Source of the DNA: Streptomyces hydrogenans
Lineage (GTDB): Bacteria; Actinomycetota; Actinomycetes; Streptomycetales; Streptomycetaceae
Length of the DNA stretch: 64,000 bases
Reading direction: 5' to 3'
Assembly (NCBI RefSeq): GCF_014656075.1
Contig: NZ_BNBS01000043.1
Span: 1-64,000, forward strand
Both the position numbers and the translations under genes were made by a program. Under the pieces are notes generated by a model, which saw nothing but the letters and a program-made list of their open reading frames with translations, was not told the origin of the DNA and did not search any database. This document shows positions 58,334-64,000 of the stretch, piece after piece; position 1 is the stretch's first letter; each line of letters starts with the position of its first letter.

Positions 58334-59629
58334 GTGAGCGCCCCAGAACTCCTGCTCCGAGCCGCCCATCTGCTGGCGGTCCTCAGCGTCGCGGTACTGG
58401 TCGTGCGCGCCGGTCGGCTCATGGCCCGCGCCACCCGCCAGCCCGAGGTGATCGGCGAGATCGTGGCCGGTCTGCTGATCGGCCCCGTCCTGCTCCACCT
58501 GGTCGGCCCCGGGACCTTCCGTACGCTCCTTCCGGAACCCGTGCTCGGCGACCTCAGGACGATCTCCGAGGTCGGGCTCGTGCTGTTCATGGTGGGACTG
58601 GCGGGCCACCTCGACACGGGCTCGGCCCGGTCCCGGTCCAAGCCCACCTGGTGGCTGGTCGCCGGATCGTTCCTGCCGTCGTTCGGTGCCGGACTCCTGC
58701 TCTCCGGCTGGATCCTGCTCACCGACGACCGGGCCGCCCGCGGCACCGCGCCGCTGGCCTCCTTCCTGCTCGTCGTCGCGGTCTCCATGTCGATCACGGC
58801 CGTGCCCGTCCTGGCCCGGATCCTCGACGACCGGGGGCTCGTCGACACCGACACCGGCCGCACCACGCTCCTCGCCGCCGTCGTGATCGACTGCCTGGCC
58901 TGGCTGCTCCTCCCCGTCGCCGTCGGCCTGCGCTCCGGCGACCTCGGCGGCTTCCTCAAAGCGGCCGGCGTCCTCACGGCGGGCGTCCTGGTGGCGGTGG
59001 CCGTCCGCGCGCTGCTCGGCACCCGGCCGCTCGTCCGCGGCTGCGAGCGGGCGCCCCGGACGGCCGCCGTCCTGCTCGCGCTCTTCGCCGTCGCCCTGGC
59101 CTTCGCCATGAAGGAGCACGGCATGACCGCGATCGTGGGCGCCCTGCTCGCCGGACTCGCCGTCCCCCGCCGGCACAGCCGGGCGTGGCGGCGCCCGGTG
59201 GCGGGCGTGACCGCAGTCGGGCACGGACTGGTGCCCGTCTTCTTCGTGGTCAGCGGCGTCACCGTGCTGACCGACGCGCTGGCCTCCGCGTCGTCCGTCC
59301 TGATCGCGCTCACCGTCCTGCTCGGGATCGCCGGCAAGGGGATCGGCGGGTACGCCGGTGCGCGCCTTGGACGGTACGGGCACTTCGACTCGCTGCGGGC
59401 CGGGGCGCTGATGAACACCCGCGGGCTCACCGAGCTGATCGTGCTCCAGCTCGGCTACAGCGCCGGGGTGCTGACCGGCACCCTCTACCTCGCGCTCCTC
59501 GTCATGGCCCTGGTCACCACGGCCCTGACCGGGCCCGCCCTGCTGGCCATCGACCGCGCCGAGCACCGCCGTCTGCCGGACCGGGACGCGGCGCCCGGCC
59601 TCGCACCCGCGAGAGGAAACGTTCCTTGA
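58334..59629 (+). CDS. Cation:proton antiporter (CPA2/Kef-NhaP type)
   Basis: A 431-residue membrane protein with about 12 hydrophobic segments. CPA2 features are RQPEVIGEIVAGLLIGPVLL, ISEVGLVLFMVGLAGHLDTG and SMSITAVPVLARILDDRGL. They continue with AVVIDCLAWLLLPVAVGL (the membrane aspartate), KEHGMTAIVGALLAGLAVP and GALMNTRGLTELIVLQLGYSAG. It exchanges Na+ or K+ for H+. Such antiporters recur beside antibiotic genes in actinomycetes, sometimes as transporters of the product. GTG 58334 has AGGA 6 nt upstream. It overlaps the flavin reductase TTG start as TTGA. Confidence 0.86.
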   Translation: MSAPELLLRAAHLLAVLSVAVLVVRAGRLMARATRQPEVIGEIVAGLLIGPVLLHLVGPGTFRTLLPEPVLGDLRTISEVGLVLFMVGLAGHLDTGSARSRSKPTWWLVAGSFLPSFGAGLLLSGWILLTDDRAARGTAPLASFLLVVAVSMSITAVPVLARILDDRGLVDTDTGRTTLLAAVVIDCLAWLLLPVAVGLRSGDLGGFLKAAGVLTAGVLVAVAVRALLGTRPLVRGCERAPRTAAVLLALFAVALAFAMKEHGMTAIVGALLAGLAVPRRHSRAWRRPVAGVTAVGHGLVPVFFVVSGVTVLTDALASASSVLIALTVLLGIAGKGIGGYAGARLGRYGHFDSLRAGALMNTRGLTELIVLQLGYSAGVLTGTLYLALLVMALVTTALTGPALLAIDRAEHRRLPDRDAAPGLAPARGNVP

Positions 59630-60135
59630 CCGACATGTCGACCACGACTCCCCAGCCGGTGGCGCCCGGAGAGTTCCGCACCCTGATGTCGGAGTTCCCC
59701 ACCGGGGTCTCCGTCGTCACCACGCACGACCGCGAAGGACGGGCGTGGGGCATGACCTGCTCCTCGCTGTGCAGCCTCAGCGTGTCGCCGCCGACGGTCC
59801 TGGTCTGCCTGCGCGCCGAGAGCCCTACGCTCGCGGCCCTCCTGGAGAGCGGGACCTTCGCCGTCAACCTGCTGCACGGCGAGGAGCGCTCCACCGCCGA
59901 GCTCTTCGCCTCCGGTGACGCCGACCGCTTCGACCGGGTGCCGTGGAAGCCCGGCCCCGGCGGCCCCCACCTCCTGGACCAGACCCACGCCATCGCCGAC
60001 TGCCGGGTGAGCCGGACCGCCGACGGAGGCACCCACGTCGTGGTGTTCGGCGAGGTCCTCGGGGTCACCACCGCCCCGGACCGCCCTCCCCTGCTCTACG
60101 GACGCCGGCGCTACAGCAGCTGGCCCGAAGCCTGA
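59626..60135 (+). CDS. FMN/FAD reductase (flavin reductase-like split barrel)
   Basis: A 169-residue NAD(P)H:flavin oxidoreductase of the HpaC/RebF group. Blocks are FRTLMSEFPTGVSVVTTHD, GMTCSSLCSLSVSPPTVLVC, then FAVNLLHGEERSTAELFA and VVVFGEVLGVTTA, ending YGRRRYSSWPEA. It supplies reduced FAD to the halogenase two genes upstream. TTG 59626 is chosen because AGGA is 8 nt upstream and the start overlaps the antiporter stop as TTGA; ATG 59635, three codons later, is the alternative. Confidence 0.88.
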   Translation: MTDMSTTTPQPVAPGEFRTLMSEFPTGVSVVTTHDREGRAWGMTCSSLCSLSVSPPTVLVCLRAESPTLAALLESGTFAVNLLHGEERSTAELFASGDADRFDRVPWKPGPGGPHLLDQTHAIADCRVSRTADGGTHVVVFGEVLGVTTAPDRPPLLYGRRRYSSWPEA

Positions 60136-60214
60136 CCCGAGCCGCCCCGGCACCGGGCGTCCGCCGACGCCCGCGCCCGCCCGCCGGCCCCCACCCGATC
60201 GGAGAGACACCCAG

Positions 60215-61474
60215 ATGACGAGCCGAGCCACCGCCGAGCGGCTGGACCGTGCCGACCCCCTCGCACCCGCCCGTGAACGCTTCGAGCTTCCCGCCGGCGT
60301 CGTGTACCTGGACGGCAACTCCCTCGGCGCCATGCCGGCCGGCACCCCCGCCGCCCTGGACCGCACCGTGCGGCGCCAGTGGCGCGACCACCTGATCAAG
60401 GGCTGGACCGACGACGGGTGGCTGGACGCGCCGATGCGGGTCGGCGACCGCATCGGCCGGCTGATCGGCGCCGCCCCCGGGCAGACCGTCACCGGCGACT
60501 CCACCTCCGTCCAGCTCTTCAACGCGCTGACGACGGCCGCCCGGCTCCGGCCGGACCGCCGGATCCTCCTCTCCGACGGAGACGGCTTCCCCACCGACCG
60601 CTACCTCGCCGCGTCCGTCGCCCGGATGCTCGGCCTGGAACTCCGCCAGGTGCCCATGGCCGAACTGCCCGCCGCCCTGGACGCGTACGGCGACGAGGTC
60701 GGCGTCGTCCTGGGCAGCCCGGTCGACTTCCGGACGGGCGAGACCCACGACGTCGCCGACCTGACCGCACGGACCCACCGCGCGGGCGCGGTCACCGTGT
60801 GGGACCTCTGCCACGCCGCCGGGGCACTGCCCCTCGCGCTGGACGCGGACGGGGTCGACCTCGCGGTCGGCTGCAGCTACAAGTACCTGTCCGGAGGCCC
60901 CGGCGCCCCGGCGTACCTCTACGTCGCCCGACGGCACCACGCCGCCGCCGACCAGCCCCTGACCGGATGGCTCGGCCACGCCGCGCCCTTCGCCATGACG
61001 CCCGACTACCGCCCGGCCGACTCCATGGCGCGGTTCCGCATCGGCGCCCCGCACATCCTGTCGCTGTCGGCCCTCGACGCCGCCCTGGACGTCTTCGACG
61101 ACGTGTCCGTCGCCGACATCCGGGCCAAGAACACCGGGCTCGGACGGTTCTTCATCGAGTGCTTCGACGCCCGCCTCGCCGGCCTCGGCTTCGAGCTGGT
61201 CACCCCCCGCGACGACGCGCGCCGCGGCAGCCAGGTCACGCTGAGCCACCCGGACGCGGCCCGCCTCATGGACCAGCTGGCCGCCCGCGGAGTGATCGGC
61301 GACGTACGCCCGCCCACCCTGCTGCGGTTCGGCTTCAACAGCCTCTACGTCTCGTACACGGACATCCACGACGCCGTCACCGTCCTCGGCGACCTGGCGG
61401 AGGCGAACCGCCGCCCGCACGACCGGACGGCACCCGCGCAGCGACTCATCGGAGAGACCCATGTGGCTCAGTGA
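60215..61474 (+). CDS. kynU: Kynureninase
   Basis: A 419-residue PLP enzyme that cleaves (chloro)kynurenine to (chloro)anthranilate and alanine. PLP-binding Lys223 is in VGCSYKYLSGGPGAPAYLYV. Other kynureninase signatures are YLDGNSLGAMPAGTPAAL, TGDSTSVQLFNALTTAARL, WDLCHAAGALPLALDADGVD and the C-terminal RPPTLLRFGFNSLYVSYTDI. The product is therefore anthranilate, not the tryptophan-derived kynurenine unit used intact in peptides such as taromycin. ATG 60215 with GGAGA about 9 nt upstream. It overlaps the following ligase by 14 nt. Confidence 0.94.
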   Translation: MTSRATAERLDRADPLAPARERFELPAGVVYLDGNSLGAMPAGTPAALDRTVRRQWRDHLIKGWTDDGWLDAPMRVGDRIGRLIGAAPGQTVTGDSTSVQLFNALTTAARLRPDRRILLSDGDGFPTDRYLAASVARMLGLELRQVPMAELPAALDAYGDEVGVVLGSPVDFRTGETHDVADLTARTHRAGAVTVWDLCHAAGALPLALDADGVDLAVGCSYKYLSGGPGAPAYLYVARRHHAAADQPLTGWLGHAAPFAMTPDYRPADSMARFRIGAPHILSLSALDAALDVFDDVSVADIRAKNTGLGRFFIECFDARLAGLGFELVTPRDDARRGSQVTLSHPDAARLMDQLAARGVIGDVRPPTLLRFGFNSLYVSYTDIHDAVTVLGDLAEANRRPHDRTAPAQRLIGETHVAQ

Positions 61475-62954
61475 CATCCTCGACCGCCACTGCCAGCAGC
61501 GCGGCGACGCGCACGCCGTCGTGGAGGGCGACCGCGCCCTCACCTGGCTGGAGCTCAGGTCCGCCGCGCACTCGCTCGCGGCCCACCTGGACGAGACCGG
61601 CATCCGGCACGGCGACCGGGTCGCGGTGTACTCGCGCAACCGGATCGAGGTGGTCGTGAGCTACTTCGCCCTGGCCCACCTCGGCGCGCCCTTCGTCCCG
61701 GTCAACCACGCCATGTCGCCCACCGAGTTCGCCGACGCCGCCGAGCGCATGGAGATCCGGCACGTCCTGGGCGAGCGCCGCCCGGTGGAGAGGCTCGGCC
61801 TTCCCGAGGACCGGACGACCGTGTTCGACACGGAGGAGTTCCAGAAGGTGCTCGTCGCGGGCCGGGCCGCACCGCCGCTCGCCGCCTCGCTGGACGACCC
61901 GCTCGCGGTGCTGCTCACCTCCGGCACGACCGGCAGGCCCAAGGGCGTGCTCCAGACGGCGGGCGCGCTGCGGCAGATGTCGCTCTCCTGGCTCGCCCAG
62001 GCCCGGGTGGACGACAGCGTGCGGCTGCTCAACCTCAACTCGCTCTCGCACGGCAGCATCACGGCGACCCTCCACTACGTCGCGGCCGGCGCCACCCTGC
62101 ACGTGATGCGGGAGTTCCAGCCCCGGGCGGTCCTGCGGCAGATCACCGAGCGCGGCATCACGCACGTCTGGGCGGTGCCGCAGATGCTGCGCTTCCTGAT
62201 GATGGCCGTCGGGAAGGACGCCACGGTCCCCAACGGGCTGCGCGAGATCATGTTCGGTGCCTCGCCGATGAGCCCCGAGCTGCTCCGCGACGCCCGCCGG
62301 GCCTTCGGCTGCGCCTTCCGGAACGTCTACGGGATGACGGAGGCGGGCGGCACGTTCTGCACCTGGCTGTCCGGGAAGACCGAGGAGGAGGACGGCGGCG
62401 TCCCGCTGGAGTCCAGCGGGCGGAGCGTGCCGGGCATCCGGGTGGAGATCCACGACGAGGAGAACCGTCCCCTGCCCCCGGGCGAGGTCGGCGAGGTGTG
62501 CGTGCTGGCCGTGGGCCGCATGTCGCACTACGTCGGCGACGCCGAGGAGACCCGCCGCACCGTCGTCGACGGCTGGGTCCGCACCGGCGACCTGGGCTGG
62601 ATGGACGCGCACGGCTACGTCCACCTGAAGGACCGCAAGAAGGACGTGATCAAGCGGGGCGGCCAGAACGTCTTCCCCGCCGAGGTCGAGAACGCCGTCG
62701 CCGCCTTCGACGGGGTGGCCGACGTCGCGGTCATCGGCGTCCCCGACGACGTGTGGGGCGAGGTCCCGCTGGCGTTCGTCGTCGTCGAGGAGGGCGCCGC
62801 GTTCTCCTCCGACGCCCTCCTCGCCTTCCTGCACGGCCGCCTCTCCTCGTACAAGCTCCCGAAGGAGGCCAGGACCGTGGCCGAGATCCCCCGCAACGCG
62901 GCCGGGAAGATCCTCCGCCGGGTGCTCGCGGAACAGGCCGGCCCGGCCCGGTGA
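61461..62954 (+). CDS. AMP-forming aryl-CoA ligase, probably for (chloro)anthranilate
   Basis: A 497-residue ANL ligase. A3 is LLTSGTTGRPKGVLQTAG and A5 is FRNVYGMTEAGGTFCTWLSG. The hinge is WVRTGDLGWMDAHGYVHLKD, followed by KKDVIKRGGQNVFPAEVENA. The catalytic lysine is in PRNAAGKILRRVLAEQ. Located between kynureninase and a CoA-ester hydroxylase-like gene, overlapping both (14 nt and GTGA), it most probably forms the CoA (or carrier) thioester of chloroanthranilate. The binding-pocket residues cannot be judged without a structure-based alignment. ATG 61461 has GGAGA 5 nt upstream. Confidence 0.85.
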   Translation: MWLSDILDRHCQQRGDAHAVVEGDRALTWLELRSAAHSLAAHLDETGIRHGDRVAVYSRNRIEVVVSYFALAHLGAPFVPVNHAMSPTEFADAAERMEIRHVLGERRPVERLGLPEDRTTVFDTEEFQKVLVAGRAAPPLAASLDDPLAVLLTSGTTGRPKGVLQTAGALRQMSLSWLAQARVDDSVRLLNLNSLSHGSITATLHYVAAGATLHVMREFQPRAVLRQITERGITHVWAVPQMLRFLMMAVGKDATVPNGLREIMFGASPMSPELLRDARRAFGCAFRNVYGMTEAGGTFCTWLSGKTEEEDGGVPLESSGRSVPGIRVEIHDEENRPLPPGEVGEVCVLAVGRMSHYVGDAEETRRTVVDGWVRTGDLGWMDAHGYVHLKDRKKDVIKRGGQNVFPAEVENAVAAFDGVADVAVIGVPDDVWGEVPLAFVVVEEGAAFSSDALLAFLHGRLSSYKLPKEARTVAEIPRNAAGKILRRVLAEQAGPAR

Positions 62955-64000
62955 CCGCCTCCCGCTCCGGCGGCGCCCGCGGATCGGTCGCCTGCATGGG
63001 GGCCGGTCCCGCCGGCCTGCTCGCCGCCACCCAGATCAAGAAGGCCCGGCCCGACTGGGACGTGGTCGTCCACGAACGGTCGCCCGAGAACGTGACGTAC
63101 GGCTACGGCGTCGTCTTCTCCGACACCGCCGTCCGCACCATCGAGTTCATGACCCCGTCGCTGGGCGCGGTCCTCACCTCCCAGGTGACCTGGGACGACG
63201 TCGAGATCCGGGCGCACGGCCGCCGGTTCCGCAGCGCGGGCCACGGCTACGTGGCCCTGTCCCGGCACCGGCTGCTCTCCGAACTGGCCGGGCAGGCACG
63301 CGCGGCGGGGGTCGACCTCCGCTACGAGTCCCCCGTCGAGCTCGACGCGCTCCGTGACCGGCACGACCTCGTCGTCGCCGCCGACGGGGCGCGCAGCCGG
63401 ACCCGCACGGCGCTCGCGGCCGAGCTCGGGGCGCGCGTCGGACACGGCACCTCGCGGTTCGCCTGGCTCGGCACCACCGCCGCGTTCGACGCCATGACCT
63501 TCATCTTCGAGGAGACCGAGGCGGGCCCCGTCGTCGCGCACGGCTATCCGCACGGCGACGGCGTCAGCACCTTCGTCGTCGAGGTGCCGCGCGGCAGCGG
63601 CGGGGCGCGGGAGGACACCGAGCGGGATCTGGGCCACTGGTCACGGGTCTTCGCCGCGCACCTCGACGGCCGCCCCCTCCAGGCGAAGGACCCGCGCTGG
63701 GCGCACTTCCCCACCGTGCGGCTGGACCGGTGCGTGCACGAGAACGTCGTCCTCATCGGCGACGCGGCGCACACGGCGCACTACTCGGTGGGCTCCGGGA
63801 CCCGGCTGGCGCTGGAGGACGCGTTCCTCCTCGGCCAGGCCCTGGGGCGCGACGACTCCCTGGCGACCGCGCTGGCCGAGTACCAGCGGCGGCGGATGCC
63901 GGGCGTCCGCGAACTGAGGGCGGCGGGCGAGCGGAGCATGCGCTGGTTCGAGCGGGCGCCGGAGCATCTGGCCGGGCCCGCGCCGCGGTTCGCGGTGCAC
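62951..64000 (+). CDS. FAD-dependent salicylyl/anthraniloyl-CoA monooxygenase-like protein (C-terminus beyond window)
   Basis: The first 350 residues of an aromatic hydroxylase run to the window edge. The FAD dinucleotide fold is ACMGAGPAGLLAATQIKKAR. It continues with VTYGYGVVFSDTAVRTIEFM, the DG motif VVAADGARSRTRTALAAE and the GD motif VLIGDAAHTAHYSVGSGTRL. The last stretch, with GSGT, is distinctive for the salicylyl-CoA 5-hydroxylase (SdgC) and aminobenzoyl-CoA monooxygenase group, which act on CoA thioesters. It overlaps the ligase stop as GTGA. The likely role is hydroxylation of (chloro)anthraniloyl-CoA. Whether it also has the reductase half of aminobenzoyl-CoA monooxygenase/reductase cannot be seen. 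Confidence 0.85.
   Translation, partial: MTASRSGGARGSVACMGAGPAGLLAATQIKKARPDWDVVVHERSPENVTYGYGVVFSDTAVRTIEFMTPSLGAVLTSQVTWDDVEIRAHGRRFRSAGHGYVALSRHRLLSELAGQARAAGVDLRYESPVELDALRDRHDLVVAADGARSRTRTALAAELGARVGHGTSRFAWLGTTAAFDAMTFIFEETEAGPVVAHGYPHGDGVSTFVVEVPRGSGGAREDTERDLGHWSRVFAAHLDGRPLQAKDPRWAHFPTVRLDRCVHENVVLIGDAAHTAHYSVGSGTRLALEDAFLLGQALGRDDSLATALAEYQRRRMPGVRELRAAGERSMRWFERAPEHLAGPAPRFAVH

Noticed and set aside
1..64000. CRISPR arrays, tRNA/rRNA genes, transposases, phage genes or an integrated element with att sites
   Set aside because: No regularly spaced repeats, cloverleaf-like sequences, DDE/recombinase motifs or matching direct repeats at cluster borders were seen by eye; a tRNAscan or repeat search could still find something.

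Overview
The window is a GC-rich (roughly 70% or more by eye) chromosomal segment of a Streptomyces or very close relative. Evidence: a two-domain geosmin synthase, an NsdA/NsdB-type regulator, a PAS-SpoIIE phosphatase, Amidase_2, GH89 and penicillin-acylase exoenzymes, many GTG/TTG starts, ATGA/GTGA overlapping operons, and very rare TTA (bldA-type) codons. I saw no tRNA, rRNA, CRISPR array, transposase or phage gene. There are 52 coding features; the first and last are cut by the window edges.

Layout. (1) 1-17.6 kb, development and secretion: a Pro/Ala-rich unknown protein (cut), PAS-SpoIIE phosphatase, NsdA/B-family regulator, an aminoglycoside-phosphotransferase-fold kinase with a TTA codon, a secreted amidase, geosmin synthase, an S4 RNA-binding protein with a conserved unknown partner, a large AAA/LuxR-like regulator split by a frameshift, and a secreted GH89 enzyme. 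A long imperfect hairpin of about 169 bp lies between the geosmin and S4 genes. (2) 17.6-42.6 kb, acyl-CoA and accessory metabolism: a DUF35/Ltp/Ltp operon, enoyl-CoA hydratase, four acyl/aryl-CoA ligases, a cytochrome P450-cupin pair, a PaaK-like ligase, HxlR and MarR regulators beside their likely targets, an F420-nitroreductase/hemerythrin fusion, a nitronate-monooxygenase-like enzyme, a penicillin acylase, a ChaA-type antiporter, a serine hydrolase and one decayed hydrolase. Two distant promoters in this part share a near-identical palindrome, which suggests a common TetR-type regulator. (3) 42.6-64 kb and beyond: a biosynthetic gene cluster that I could not match to a known product.

The cluster has two divergent arms around an Rrf2-family regulator and a 0.57 kb control region. 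The rightward arm encodes tryptophan 2,3-dioxygenase, kynurenine formamidase, a RebH/PrnA/Thal-type FAD tryptophan halogenase, an antiporter, a flavin reductase, kynureninase, an aryl-CoA ligase and a salicylyl/anthraniloyl-CoA monooxygenase-like enzyme. Read together, they predict L-Trp to chloro-Trp to chlorokynurenine to chloroanthranilate to a hydroxylated chloroanthraniloyl thioester. The leftward arm encodes an MFS exporter, a FAAL-type ligase, two stand-alone carrier proteins flanking a transglutaminase-fold protein, a phosphopantetheinyl transferase, a hotdog thioesterase, a second adenylating enzyme, a P450, a ThyX homologue and a KAS III-type enzyme. It contains no NRPS condensation domain or modular PKS, so acyl transfer and amide formation probably rest on discrete enzymes. 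The FAAL and exporter genes both carry TTA codons near their 5' ends, which suggests bldA-dependent timing.

Limits: all functions are read from sequence motifs and remembered family features, without database searches. Product structure, halogenation position and regulator-operator pairings are inference.
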